NCBI RefSeq assembly: GCF_017809215.1
Contig: NZ_CP065424.1
Location: forward strand, 4,192,001-4,256,000
Direction of reading: 5' to 3'
Source of the DNA: Heyndrickxia oleronia
Lineage (GTDB): Bacteria; Bacillota; Bacilli; Bacillales; Bacillaceae_C
DNA length: 64,000 nucleotides
Part shown: piece after piece, positions 44,045 to 52,845 of the stretch
Position numbering within the stretch: position 1 is the stretch's first letter
Layout of the letters: every line of letters starts with the position of its first letter
Translations under genes and position numbers: made by a program
Notes under the pieces: generated by a model
Seen by the model: only the letters and a program-made list of their open reading frames with translations
Databases searched by the model: none
Told to the model about the DNA's origin: nothing

Positions 44045-45112
44045 ATGAAGAAAAAAATAATTGTATTTACTGGTGGAGGATCAGCTGGACATGTAACACC
44101 AAATATCGCCATCATAAAAGAAATGGATACATCACATTGGGATATAAACTATATAGGTTCTAAGCAAGGAATCGAAAAAGATTTAATCCATCATTTACAT
44201 CTTCCTTACTATGGAATTTCTAGCGGGAAATTAAGAAGATATATTGATTTTGAAAACGTAAAAGATGTATTCAGAGTTGTTAAAGGATGCTTTCAGGCTA
44301 GACGTGTGTTAAAGAGATTAAAGCCAAATTTAGTTTTTTCTAAAGGTGGGTTTGTTTCTGTACCAGTCATAATTGCAGCTAAATCATTAAAAATTCCTAT
44401 TTTTATTCATGAAAGTGATATGACACCCGGACTTGCCAATAAAATCTCCCAACGATTTGCAACTAAAATATTTACATCCTTTGCAGAGACGAAAAAATTC
44501 TTTCCAGAAAGAAAAACGAAGGTCATCGGCTCACCGATACGAAAAGAAATTTTAATGGGATCTGCTGAAAAAGGCAGAGCATTCCTGAACTTCAACAAAC
44601 AACTCCCAATCTTAATAATAATGGGGGGAAGCCTAGGGGCAAAAAGAATCAATGAAGCAATAAGGGAATCTCTAGGGAAACTTAACAAAGCCTATCAAAT
44701 TGTTCATCTTTGCGGAAAAGGAAATATCGATAACAAGTTGCTCGATATTCCCGGATATAGACAATATGAATATATCAATGAAGAATTACCAGACATATTA
44801 GCCACAACAGATCTTGTTATTACTAGAGGCGGCTCAAATGCGATCTTTGAATTTTTAGCTTTAAAGATTCCAATGATTATTATTCCTTTAACAAAGGAGC
44901 AAAGTCGTGGCGATCAAATATTAAATGCCAAATCATTTGAAGAAAAAGGTTATTCAATTACGCTATTGGAGGAAAATCTAACAAGTGTTACCCTATCTCA
45001 GTCATTAGATAAACTAAAACATAATCGTGATCAATTTATTAAGAACATGAATGTAAGCGGACATGGAGATGCGTTACAAGTCATAATTAATGAAATAAAA
45101 AAGCAGGGTTGA
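44045..45112 (+). CDS. MurG-family N-acetylglucosaminyltransferase, stand-alone copy
   Basis: 355 residues. N-terminal IVFTGGGSAGHVTPNIAIIKEM is the MurG G loop, and C-terminal VITRGGSNAIFEFLALKIPMIIIPL is the UDP-GlcNAc-binding segment. MurG converts lipid I to lipid II on the inner membrane face. ATG at 44045 follows TGGAGGAAAT; the upstream start 9 codons earlier lacks a site. It is not with other mur/division genes, so it is likely a paralogue of the main murG, though that cannot be tested here. Confidence 0.9.
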   Translation: MKKKIIVFTGGGSAGHVTPNIAIIKEMDTSHWDINYIGSKQGIEKDLIHHLHLPYYGISSGKLRRYIDFENVKDVFRVVKGCFQARRVLKRLKPNLVFSKGGFVSVPVIIAAKSLKIPIFIHESDMTPGLANKISQRFATKIFTSFAETKKFFPERKTKVIGSPIRKEILMGSAEKGRAFLNFNKQLPILIIMGGSLGAKRINEAIRESLGKLNKAYQIVHLCGKGNIDNKLLDIPGYRQYEYINEELPDILATTDLVITRGGSNAIFEFLALKIPMIIIPLTKEQSRGDQILNAKSFEEKGYSITLLEENLTSVTLSQSLDKLKHNRDQFIKNMNVSGHGDALQVIINEIKKQG

Positions 45113-45203
45113 TGATATTTTATTAAATAAATTTATAAATAGAGGAAATCCCTTAAATTTAGCGAATAGTATAATTTAATTTCTTATATTAAGGGGTGGG
45201 TAT

Positions 45204-45590
45204 ATGCAAGAAAAAACAAAAGCAAAAATAGAAAGTTCTCTTACGGTATTACTCGTATCAGATTTAAAAAAATCGAAGGACTATTACCAACATGCACTTG
45301 GTTGTGAAGTAACCGAATTTTGGGCTGTTCGAGATGATTTCGGTTTAGGTTTTAAATTAATTCAGGCAGAAGATATTAATGATGTCAAGCCAAATAAGGG
45401 AACATGGAATACATATGCTTATGTAGAGGATTTCTCCTCCCTCGATGCTTTGTATGACGAGTTTAAATCAAACGGAGCCATTGTAAACATGGAACCTGAA
45501 GTAAGTGAGTTTGATTGGGGTGCATGGAAGGAATTCTCTATTAAAGACCCAGATGGTTATTCCATTGGTTTTGGAGCAGCAAAAAAATAA
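45204..45590 (+). CDS. Glyoxalase/bleomycin-resistance (VOC) family protein
   Basis: 128 residues with two betaalphabetabetabeta VOC repeats: SLTVLLVSDLKKSKDYYQHALGCE at the N-terminus and FSIKDPDGYSIGFGAAKK at the C-terminus. Metal residues of the VOC fold (H/E) are not all obvious; the C-terminal PDG motif is. AAGGGGTGGG precedes the ATG. Function of this member unknown; could be a dioxygenase-like or resistance protein. Confidence 0.75.
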   Translation: MQEKTKAKIESSLTVLLVSDLKKSKDYYQHALGCEVTEFWAVRDDFGLGFKLIQAEDINDVKPNKGTWNTYAYVEDFSSLDALYDEFKSNGAIVNMEPEVSEFDWGAWKEFSIKDPDGYSIGFGAAKK

Positions 45591-45620
45591 GTGCCAGGCC
45601 ATTGCCTGACACTTTTTTTT
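45589..45620. terminator. Bidirectional terminator between VOC gene and ald
   Basis: Arms AAGTGCCAGG (45589-45598) and CCTGACACTT (45605-45614), one C/A mismatch on the plus strand, with T residues on the plus strand. On the minus strand the pairing improves (T-G wobble). Confidence 0.75.
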
Positions 45621-45623
45621 ATA

Positions 45624-46757
45624 TTATGCATTAATGGATTCCTTTGAAAGTGCTTCTTCTACAGTTACATAGTCATAACCAAGATCCTTAGCAACAGCTT
45701 CATATGTTACATGACCATTCGCTACATTGACACCAGATTTAATCGCAGGATTATCGTTCACTGCTTTTAAGACACCTTTTGTTGCAATTTGTACTGCATA
45801 AGGAATGGTTACATTTGTAAGCGCAATAGTTGATGTACGTGGAACCGCACCAGGCATATTCGCAACTGCGTAATGGACAACACCATGTTTTTCATAAGTA
45901 GGATTATCATGTGTTGTAATATGATCAACTGTTTCAAAGTTTCCACCTTGATCAATCGCCACATCAACGATAACCGAACCAGGTTGCATAGATTTAACCA
46001 TTTCTTCTGTTACAAGTTTTGGAGCTTTTGCACCTGGAATTAATACGGAACCGATGACTAGGTCGGATTCTTTAACAGCTTCCGCAATATTATACGGATT
46101 AGACATTAGAGTTTGAACACTTGTACCAAAAATATCCTCTAATTGACGTAAGCGCTCTGGGTTTAAATCAATGATTGTAACATCGGCACCTAACCCAACT
46201 GCAATCTTCGCAGCATTTGTACCTACCATACCACCACCGATAATCGTTACTTTTCCACGTTTAACACCTGGTACACCACTTAATAGAATTCCTTTTCCAC
46301 CTTTTGTCTTTTCAAGGAACTGTGCACCAATTTGAGAAGCCATACGACCTGCAACCTCACTCATTGGAGAAAGTAATGGAAGCGTTCTATTAACTGTTAC
46401 AGTTTCATATGCAATAGCAATTACTTCACTGTCTACTAACGCTTTTGTTAACTCCGGCTCTGCAGCTAAATGCAGATATGTGAATAAGATTAATCCTTTA
46501 CGGAAATAGTTGTATTCAGATGAAAGTGGTTCTTTTACCTTCATGATCATATCAGATTTTGCCCAAACATCTGAAGCGCTTTCAATTATTTCAGCACCAG
46601 CTTGTTTATATTCTTCATTTGTAAAACCGCTACCTAAACCAGCATTTGTTTCAATAATTACTTTATGTCCAGCATTTAATAAATGGACAACACCTGCAGG
46701 GGTCATTGCCACACGATTTTCATTATTTTTAATTTCCTTTGGAACACCGATAATCAT
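45624..46757 (-). CDS. ald: Alanine dehydrogenase
   Basis: 377 residues, full length. N-terminal MIIGVPKEIKNNENRVAMTPAGV with catalytic Lys/Arg region, Rossmann IIGGGMVGTNAAKIAVGLGADVTIIDL, and C-terminal VANMPGAVPRTSTIALTNVTIPY with the catalytic His environment. Converts L-alanine, NAD and water to pyruvate, NADH and ammonium. Downstream of its activator adeR with a terminator-like palindrome between them, so it has its own promoter region. Confidence 0.97.
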   Translation of the reverse strand: MIIGVPKEIKNNENRVAMTPAGVVHLLNAGHKVIIETNAGLGSGFTNEEYKQAGAEIIESASDVWAKSDMIMKVKEPLSSEYNYFRKGLILFTYLHLAAEPELTKALVDSEVIAIAYETVTVNRTLPLLSPMSEVAGRMASQIGAQFLEKTKGGKGILLSGVPGVKRGKVTIIGGGMVGTNAAKIAVGLGADVTIIDLNPERLRQLEDIFGTSVQTLMSNPYNIAEAVKESDLVIGSVLIPGAKAPKLVTEEMVKSMQPGSVIVDVAIDQGGNFETVDHITTHDNPTYEKHGVVHYAVANMPGAVPRTSTIALTNVTIPYAVQIATKGVLKAVNDNPAIKSGVNVANGHVTYEAVAKDLGYDYVTVEEALSKESINA

Positions 46758-46856
46758 TTAAAACATCTCCTCAATGATATAAGTCACTTTCCAATTACAG
46801 TTCGATTATATGTCTTTTTTGTGAAAATTTCTTTATTTAGAATGCAAAAAATAAGA

Positions 46857-46888
46857 GCGATGATTTGTGAAATTTCACAAATCACCAC
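46857..46888 (-). terminator. 24-bp palindrome at the adeR end, probable terminator
   Basis: A perfect inverted repeat 46861-46884 (arms of 12 around no loop, effective hairpin with a small loop) overlaps the adeR stop codon. Minus-strand T residues follow near 46847-46852. It separates adeR from ald. Confidence 0.7.
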
Positions 46889-48113
46889 TCTTCATTTCCT
46901 CAATTTTTAAATCTAAATAAAAAGTAATCTTTTGGTTAGGATCTTTTAAATCCATATCTGCAATTTCCGTAATCCTTTTCAGGCGATAATTCAGTGTATT
47001 TGTATGAACATGTAATACCTTTGCCGCCTCCTGGACATTATTATCACACTCCAAATATGCCTTCATCGTTTTCAATAAATTCGATTGGTGCTTATGGTCA
47101 TATTCTTTTAACTTTTCAATTGCTGAATTTTTATATTGTTCTTTCGTCCTAATATGATAAAGATCATTTAAAAATTGATAAATACCAAGTTCTTGATAAC
47201 TATAAGTATTCTGTAATTCCTGTGGAAATTGCTCCTTAAGCTCCAGTACTTTCAGCGCTTCTTGGTAGCTCTTATTAATTTGCTGTGGTGATTGATAAAT
47301 TAGTCCGCAGGCACCCTTTACCTTTCCAATTTGCAGTCTTTCATTTATCCGCTCGATAAAGTTATAGATAAAATGTTTTAAATCCTTTATTGTTGCTTCA
47401 TTTGAATCAAGACGGATCAATTGAATGAGTTGATTCTCATCAAAAACACGACACACTACTTGAACATTTTGTAAAGTTTCTGTCAAATAATAAGAATGCT
47501 TTTCAATCTTTTGATTGACTTCTTTATCAAATTCAATAATCACAACTGCCAAACTACCATCAAGCTTCATTCCAAATCGATCTGCCTCGCGCTTTATATC
47601 ATTTAATTTATTGATATGGCCTGTTAATAGCTTCCAAAAGAAGTCTTGGTTATCTTCCTCTACTTTTCGTCTTTTTAACTGGTGTTGGAGCAATTGATTT
47701 TTCACTATTTTCGCTGCTTCTTTAAGCAAGAGTAATTTTTCTTCACCAAATTTCTCATCATCTGTTTGTGCCCATATAAACCCTAATACTTCATTATTTT
47801 TGCGGACAGAAACAGCAATACGATTACCTAATCCTACTTTCTCAATTGCTGGTATAACTACCGGTTCATCACTTTCAAATAGCTTCGGCATAACACCATT
47901 CTTCCAAAGAGTATTAATCACATTTTCTGGTACTCTTCTTCTAACAATAGTGGCTATTCTTGCAGCATCTACATTTTCCTCATGTTTACTATAAGCAATG
48001 ATTCGATGATTAGAATCTTCAATTGTAATCGGGCAATTTAACATTTCCCCAATTTTATCTGCCAAACCCTCTAAAGAATCAAAGTCATCGTTAAGAAATG
48101 GAGAATGATTCAT
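46875..48113 (-). CDS. adeR: PucR/CdaR-type regulator, AdeR-like activator of ald
   Basis: 412 residues. An N-terminal domain, about 30-165 with GAF-like content (CPITIEDSNHRIIAYSKHE; VLGFIWAQTD), a central GGDEF-like CdaR region and the C-terminal HTH near residue 365 (DNNVQEAAKVLHVHTNTLNYRLKRI) define this family. Located directly upstream of ald, as AdeR (YukF) in B. subtilis, which activates ald in response to alanine. Symbol rests on context and similarity. Confidence 0.88.
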   Translation of the reverse strand: MNHSPFLNDDFDSLEGLADKIGEMLNCPITIEDSNHRIIAYSKHEENVDAARIATIVRRRVPENVINTLWKNGVMPKLFESDEPVVIPAIEKVGLGNRIAVSVRKNNEVLGFIWAQTDDEKFGEEKLLLLKEAAKIVKNQLLQHQLKRRKVEEDNQDFFWKLLTGHINKLNDIKREADRFGMKLDGSLAVVIIEFDKEVNQKIEKHSYYLTETLQNVQVVCRVFDENQLIQLIRLDSNEATIKDLKHFIYNFIERINERLQIGKVKGACGLIYQSPQQINKSYQEALKVLELKEQFPQELQNTYSYQELGIYQFLNDLYHIRTKEQYKNSAIEKLKEYDHKHQSNLLKTMKAYLECDNNVQEAAKVLHVHTNTLNYRLKRITEIADMDLKDPNQKITFYLDLKIEEMKSGDL

Positions 48114-48234
48114 ACTGATTCCCCCTTCGTAAATATAATCTTTATTTTATCATAATTTCACCCGTTTGTGCATTTACACAAAAATATAGAGATATTTTTT
48201 ATAAATACTACAAATAAAGTCGAAAGTAGTTTAT

Positions 48235-48300
48235 ACTATTTTAAAATAGTTTAATATACAAATGTTGTAAACGATTACAAAAAAGTATTTTCAAAATAGT
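48235..48300. promoter_or_regulatory. cre site and flanking palindromes between adeR and the permease gene
   Basis: 48266-48279 reads TGTAAACGATTACA, a perfect match to the CcpA catabolite response element. Flanking it are a perfect 16-bp palindrome ACTATTTTAAAATAGT (48235-48250) and a similar 17-nt sequence AGTATTTTCAAAATAGT (48284-48300). They may bind AdeR or another regulator. The interval serves the divergent adeR and permease genes. Confidence 0.6.
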
Positions 48301-48431
48301 ATTATTATAGTAGAATGCCAGTATATTATTTCAAAAAATATACAATTGTATATTACTCTATCGAGATAATATGTCAGAATTAACAGACTAAACTTTTTGA
48401 CAACAAAGACTACACTAAGGGGTGGAACAAT

Positions 48432-49784
48432 ATGAACAATCAAGAACTTCATCGTGGGCTAGAAGAAAGACATATTACCTTAATGTCACTTGGTGCATGT
48501 ATCGGGGTAGGTTTATTTCTTGGGTCTGCTCAAACTATTGAATTAGCAGGACCTGCAATATTAATTGCATATGTGATTGCAGGTGCGATGATGTTTATCA
48601 TCATGAGAGCACTTGGAGAAATGGCTATTCAAAATCCAGTAGCAGGTTCCTTCAGCCGTTACGCTCAGGAGTATTTAGGTCCACTAGCTGGATTTTTAAC
48701 GGGTTGGAATTATTGGTTTTTATGGGTAGTTACTTGTATGGCTGAAATTACAGCTGTGGGTGTATATATGGATCTTTGGTTTCCAGATGTCCCTAGATGG
48801 ATCTGGGCATTGGCTGCCTTAGTTATAATGACTCTTGTAAACTTAATTACTGTCAAAGCATACGGAGAATTTGAATTTTGGTTCGCTCTAATTAAGATTG
48901 TTGCCATTATTGCGATGATCGTTATTGGTTTAATGATTATCTTATTTGGTTTCGGCAATGGTGGAATTGCGACAGGAATTAGTAATCTTTGGAAGCATGG
49001 CGGATTTGCTCCAAATGGGATTAAAGGAATTCTAATGTCCTTGCAGATGGTTATGTTTGCCTATCTAGGTATTGAAATGCTTGGGGTAACTGCAGGGGAA
49101 GCGAAAAACCCTGAAAAAACAATTTCCCGAGCTGTTAATAGCGTATTTTGGCGTATTCTAATCTTTTATGTAGGGGCATTGTTTGTCATTATGTCCATTT
49201 ATCCTTGGAATGAAATTGGAACATCTGGCAGCCCGTTTGTTATGACATTTGAAAAAATTGGGATTCGCCAAGCTGCAGGAATAATTAATTTCGTTGTTTT
49301 AACAGCTGCATTATCTAGCTGTAATAGTGGGATTTTTAGTACAGGCCGTATGTTATTTAATTTAGCAGAGCAAAATCAGGCACCTACCTCATTGAAAAAA
49401 GTAAGTAAAAGTGGTGTACCTTCCTTAGCTATTGTTCTATCAGCGGCTGCATTGCTTATAGGGGTTATTTTAAATTATTTAGTACCTGAAAAGGTATTTA
49501 CCTGGGTAACAAGTATCTCAACCTTTGGAGCAATATGGACATGGGCAATGATTCTCTTATCCCAGCTTAAGTATAGAAAAAATCTATCTGCAGAAGAAAA
49601 AGCGAAGATAAAATTTAAAGCTCCGTTTTGGCCGTACGGATCCTATATTGCCTTAGCCTTTCTTATTATGGTTGTCATACTTATGGGATTCTTCCCTGAT
49701 ACTAGAATAGCACTAATTGTTGGACCATTATGGTTACTCCTATTAGTCGCGGTTTATTACGGAAAAGGAATGAACAAACAATAA
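48432..49784 (+). CDS. Amino acid permease, APC superfamily
   Basis: 450 residues, twelve TM. TM1 ITLMSLGACIGVGLFLGSAQTI and ENTIRE-family-like YLGIEMLGVTAGEAKNPEKTI (TM6 substrate and coupling) are clear. It belongs to the amino acid transporter family with ProY, YbxG and AlaP relatives. Divergent from adeR and near ald, so alanine or a related neutral amino acid is a reasonable but unproven substrate. AAGGGGTGG precedes ATG. Confidence 0.9.
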   Translation: MNNQELHRGLEERHITLMSLGACIGVGLFLGSAQTIELAGPAILIAYVIAGAMMFIIMRALGEMAIQNPVAGSFSRYAQEYLGPLAGFLTGWNYWFLWVVTCMAEITAVGVYMDLWFPDVPRWIWALAALVIMTLVNLITVKAYGEFEFWFALIKIVAIIAMIVIGLMIILFGFGNGGIATGISNLWKHGGFAPNGIKGILMSLQMVMFAYLGIEMLGVTAGEAKNPEKTISRAVNSVFWRILIFYVGALFVIMSIYPWNEIGTSGSPFVMTFEKIGIRQAAGIINFVVLTAALSSCNSGIFSTGRMLFNLAEQNQAPTSLKKVSKSGVPSLAIVLSAAALLIGVILNYLVPEKVFTWVTSISTFGAIWTWAMILLSQLKYRKNLSAEEKAKIKFKAPFWPYGSYIALAFLIMVVILMGFFPDTRIALIVGPLWLLLLVAVYYGKGMNKQ

Positions 49785-49790
49785 TATAGA

Positions 49791-49857
49791 TTATCAGGCA
49801 CCAATTACACAATATAGTAAAATGAATATTTAAAAATGTGTAAATGGTGTCTGATAA
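49791..49857. repeat. Long inverted repeat between convergent genes
   Basis: 21-base arms (49791-49811 and 49837-49857) pair with two mismatches around a 25-nt loop. It sits just after the permease stop and just before the nitroreductase stop, and may act as a bidirectional terminator, but lacks T tracts. Confidence 0.6.
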
Positions 49858-49866
49858 AATAATAGC

Positions 49867-50496
49867 TTATATGAATTTAGCCACTTCTTCTAATGGCATT
49901 CTTGTTGTATTAAATGCAGGTCCAGCTGCTTTGCCTAAGGAAATTAAAACAATTGGAATATAGCGATCTGAAATATTAAATCTTTGTATAAATTTCTCCT
50001 TATCGAATCCTCCCATTGTAACCGTATCGTATCCTTTTGACTTTGCTATCAACATTAACTGCATAGATACTAACCCGGCATCGAATGAAGCAATATTTTT
50101 TCTAGCTTCAACAGATGCATAAGGATACGTATTATTGGTATTATTAATAATTCGATTCATATTTTCTTCATCAATATATCCTGCATCGAATCCGCTTCTA
50201 TATATTTTTTCTACATTTTTATATGCATCAACATCACCTAGTACTGCGATAACTGCTGAAGAGGTTTCTACTTGTTCCTGATTGTTGGCAATTTGTCTTA
50301 ATTCTCTTTTTGTTTCCTGATCAGTAATAACTAGGAAGCGCCAAGATTGAAGATTACTTGAAGAAGGCGCAAGAATGGCTTCATTTAGGATCTCTTCTAT
50401 TTCTTCTCTCGAAATTTTATACTCTGGATCATATATCCTGACTGATTTTCGTTCTTTAATAACAGTTGATAAACTTTTCTCAGATGTCTTTAACAT
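49867..50496 (-). CDS. NAD(P)H-dependent nitroreductase/oxidoreductase
   Basis: 209 residues of the nitroreductase fold. The N-terminal IKERKSVRIYDPEYKISREEIEEIL and ILAPSSSNLQSWRFLVI segments are FMN-binding; GFDKEKFIQRFNI and PIVLISLGKAAG lie in the C-terminal half. FMN dimer, reduces quinones/nitro compounds. Divergent from an HxlR-family regulator with twin palindromes between them. Similar pairs in Bacillus respond to electrophile or disulfide stress. Confidence 0.9.
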   Translation of the reverse strand: MLKTSEKSLSTVIKERKSVRIYDPEYKISREEIEEILNEAILAPSSSNLQSWRFLVITDQETKRELRQIANNQEQVETSSAVIAVLGDVDAYKNVEKIYRSGFDAGYIDEENMNRIINNTNNTYPYASVEARKNIASFDAGLVSMQLMLIAKSKGYDTVTMGGFDKEKFIQRFNISDRYIPIVLISLGKAAGPAFNTTRMPLEEVAKFI

Positions 50497-50520
50497 GCTT
50501 ACATCCTCCTATCCATTTTT

Positions 50521-50541
50521 CAACTTACTAATAGTAAGTTG
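50521..50541. promoter_or_regulatory. Palindromic operator 1, HxlR-type
   Basis: A 21-bp perfect inverted repeat with arms CAACTTACTA and TAGTAAGTTG around one base. It lies in the intergenic space between the nitroreductase and HxlR genes and shares its core with operator 2. Confidence 0.7.
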
Positions 50542-50546
50542 AAATT

Positions 50547-50565
50547 AGCTTACTATTAGTAAGCT
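50547..50565. promoter_or_regulatory. Palindromic operator 2, HxlR-type
   Basis: A 19-bp inverted repeat with arms AGCTTACTA and TAGTAAGCT around one base. Centre-to-centre distance to operator 1 is 25 bp. The shared core is CTTACTAnTAGTAAG. Confidence 0.7.
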
Positions 50566-50625
50566 CAACAGTCAAATATAATGACTCCTTATGATAAAAT
50601 ATAAGAAGGGAAGGAGGAGTCCTTA

Positions 50626-50985
50626 ATGAATGAATCAAATAACGATAATTGCTTACAAAATAAGTTAAAATCTCAACATATTTGTGATAATTTCCACGGG
50701 GCTATAGAATTTATTGGGAGACGTTGGATGGGACTAATCATTTATAACTTATTAAATGGACCAAAGCGCTATTATGAACTTCTTGAGGAAATTCCTGGTA
50801 TCTCTGATCGTTTACTTACTGAACGTCTTAAAGAATTAGAAAATGAAGGACTTGTGGAAAAAAGAATTATCACCTCTTCTCCAAGAAAAGTCGAATATTT
50901 GTTAACAGAAGCCGGGAAAAGCTTAGAAGCAGTACTATTTTCACTATTAAAATGGGTAAAAGACAATAAAAAGCTGAAAAGTTAA
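50626..50985 (+). CDS. HxlR family transcriptional regulator
   Basis: 119 residues. HxlR/MarR-like winged HTH: FIGRRWMGLIIYNLLNGPKRYYELLEEIPGISDRLLTERLKELENEGLVEKRII, nearly the whole length. A cysteine in residues 8-20 region (DNCLQNKL, QHICDN) could be redox sensitive as in YodB/HypR. AAGGAGGAG precedes the ATG. Divergent from the nitroreductase gene and probably its repressor or activator. Confidence 0.93.
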   Translation: MNESNNDNCLQNKLKSQHICDNFHGAIEFIGRRWMGLIIYNLLNGPKRYYELLEEIPGISDRLLTERLKELENEGLVEKRIITSSPRKVEYLLTEAGKSLEAVLFSLLKWVKDNKKLKS

Positions 50986-51001
50986 TATACTCACAAAAAT
51001 T

Positions 51002-51034
51002 ATGGGGATGCCTTTTTAGACATCCCCATTTTAT
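51002..51034 (+). terminator. Terminator of the hxlR-type gene
   Basis: A 9-bp stem ATGGGGATG (51002-51010) with CATCCCCAT (51021-51029) and a T-rich tail. Confidence 0.85.
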
Positions 51035-51255
51035 TATCGTTATTATTCAACAAAATAAAAGGCATTACCACAAGCATGTCCCATAAAGGAATTGCCATGA
51101 TAATGCCTAATTGTCACCTTTCATCCTTACTAGAAATGAAAGGATTTAGCACCCAAAAGAGAGCATTTATATCTCATGTTAAAACAGTACATATTGTATC
51201 GATTATCCTTTCAGGAAAATTACACTACTTATCCAAAATTTATACAGGTCAGTTC

Positions 51256-52677
51256 CTATAAAATTTCTTCATTTCCTTTTGAAGGTTCGTCTTCCCATGA
51301 TTCTACATTTTTTAATCCTTTAATACTTGAAGCATAGAATACAGGATTTTTCCCTTGTGCTTTCTGCTTTTTATAATCTGCTAATGCAGAGAAAGCGATT
51401 TTACCTAATAATGCAATAGCAATTAAATTCGTTATGGCCATCAGAGCCATAAACAAATCAGCTAAACTCCATACAAAATCTAGCGAAGCTAAAGAACCAA
51501 AGGCAACCATTGCAACAACAGCAATTCGGTAAATATTTAACCATAGTTTACTATTCTTTATAAATTCAATGTTCGATTCTCCATAATAATAATTTCCAAC
51601 AACCGAACTAAACGCAAACAATAAAACAATAATAGCTAAGAAAATACTAGCCCATGTACCTAGACCAGTTTCTAGCGCCTTTTGAGTTAGTACAATACCA
51701 TCAGATTCCTTTGAATTATATAATCCTGATAATAAAATAATAAATGCCGTACTGCTACAAATCACTAATGTATCAACAAATACACCTAGTGACTGAATAA
51801 GCCCTTGTTTAACAGGGTGACTGACATCAGCGGTAGCAGCAGCATTCGGCGCACTCCCCATACCCGCTTCATTTGAAAATAGTCCCCTCTTAATTCCTTC
51901 CATCATTGCAGCACCTACAGCACCACCAGCAATTTCTTTTATTCCAAAAGCACTTTCAAAAATTAATTTAAATATACCAGGTATTTCTGTAATATTAGTT
52001 ACCATTATAAATAGTGCAATTAAAATATATGCTCCTGCCATTACAGGTACCATTAATTCAGCAACTCTTGCTATCCGTTTAATTCCTCCAAAAATGATCA
52101 CAGCAGTAACGAGAGCTAACACAATCGCAATGACAATCTTATTAATTCCAAAAGATTGGTGAAATGCACTAGTTATTGTATTGGCCTGAACTGAATTAAA
52201 GGCTAGTCCAAATGTCAGTGAAATTAATATCGCAAAGAAAATTCCCATCCATCGAGCATTTAGGGCTTTTTCCATATAATAGGCAGGACCTCCACGAAAT
52301 GTATCCCCATCTTTTACTTTATAAATTTGAGCTAAGGTACTTTCCACAAATGCTGATGCTGATCCGATCAAAGCAATCAGCCACATCCAAAAAACAGCAC
52401 CCGGACCTCCAGTTGTAATGGCGATTGCAACACCTGCAAGGTTACCTGTTCCTACACGTGAGGCGGTACTAATACAAAATGCTTGAAAGGATGAGACCCC
52501 TTTTTTATCGTCCTTTGCCCCCTCACCTAGTAGGCGGAACATTTCTCCTATCATTCTAAACTGTACAAATTTCGTTCGAAAAGTAAAATATAGTCCAAGT
52601 CCTATTAATAATATAATGAGGATATAGGACCACAGGATCGTATTTACTCCCCCAACCATGCTTTCTAAAATTTTCAA
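51256..52677 (-). CDS. Alanine/glycine:cation symporter, AGCS family
   Basis: 473 residues. Family motifs SRVGTGNLAGVAIAITTGGPGAVFWMW and GGPAYYMEKAL are clear; about ten to eleven TM helices. Imports alanine or glycine with sodium. TTG start at 52677 with GAAGGTGATGG upstream. Together with ald and adeR in this window, it suggests active alanine use. No adjacent regulator. Confidence 0.93.
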   Translation of the reverse strand: MKILESMVGGVNTILWSYILIILLIGLGLYFTFRTKFVQFRMIGEMFRLLGEGAKDDKKGVSSFQAFCISTASRVGTGNLAGVAIAITTGGPGAVFWMWLIALIGSASAFVESTLAQIYKVKDGDTFRGGPAYYMEKALNARWMGIFFAILISLTFGLAFNSVQANTITSAFHQSFGINKIVIAIVLALVTAVIIFGGIKRIARVAELMVPVMAGAYILIALFIMVTNITEIPGIFKLIFESAFGIKEIAGGAVGAAMMEGIKRGLFSNEAGMGSAPNAAATADVSHPVKQGLIQSLGVFVDTLVICSSTAFIILLSGLYNSKESDGIVLTQKALETGLGTWASIFLAIIVLLFAFSSVVGNYYYGESNIEFIKNSKLWLNIYRIAVVAMVAFGSLASLDFVWSLADLFMALMAITNLIAIALLGKIAFSALADYKKQKAQGKNPVFYASSIKGLKNVESWEDEPSKGNEEIL

Positions 52678-52801
52678 CTTTCCATCACCTTCTTTTCTAA
52701 GATGCTCACTAAATTCTAATCTACCAAAGATTTATTATCAGGACAATACAATTTACAATTACCTAAAAGTGGTTGGTAGTGCTACACTCTCCCATGGATT
52801 T

Positions 52802-52831
52802 GAAAAAGCCAATATAACTATTGGCTTTTTC
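52802..52831 (-). terminator. Terminator downstream of the 132-residue protein gene
   Basis: A 13-bp perfect stem GAAAAAGCCAATA (52802-52814) with TATTGGCTTTTTC (52819-52831). The minus-strand T run is within the stem and tail. Confidence 0.75.
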
Positions 52832-52845
52832 ATTAAAAGATCAAT

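Noticed and set aside
51030..51255. Riboswitch or ncRNA upstream of the alanine/glycine symporter end
   Set aside because: Short inverted repeats exist (AGGCATTA/TAATGCCT, CCTTTCAT/ATGAAAGG), but the region is downstream of the symporter gene and matches no known motif.
52678..52845. Glycine riboswitch before the AGCS symporter
   Set aside because: The minus strand has GGGAGAGTGTAG, but the paired glycine aptamer segments are missing.
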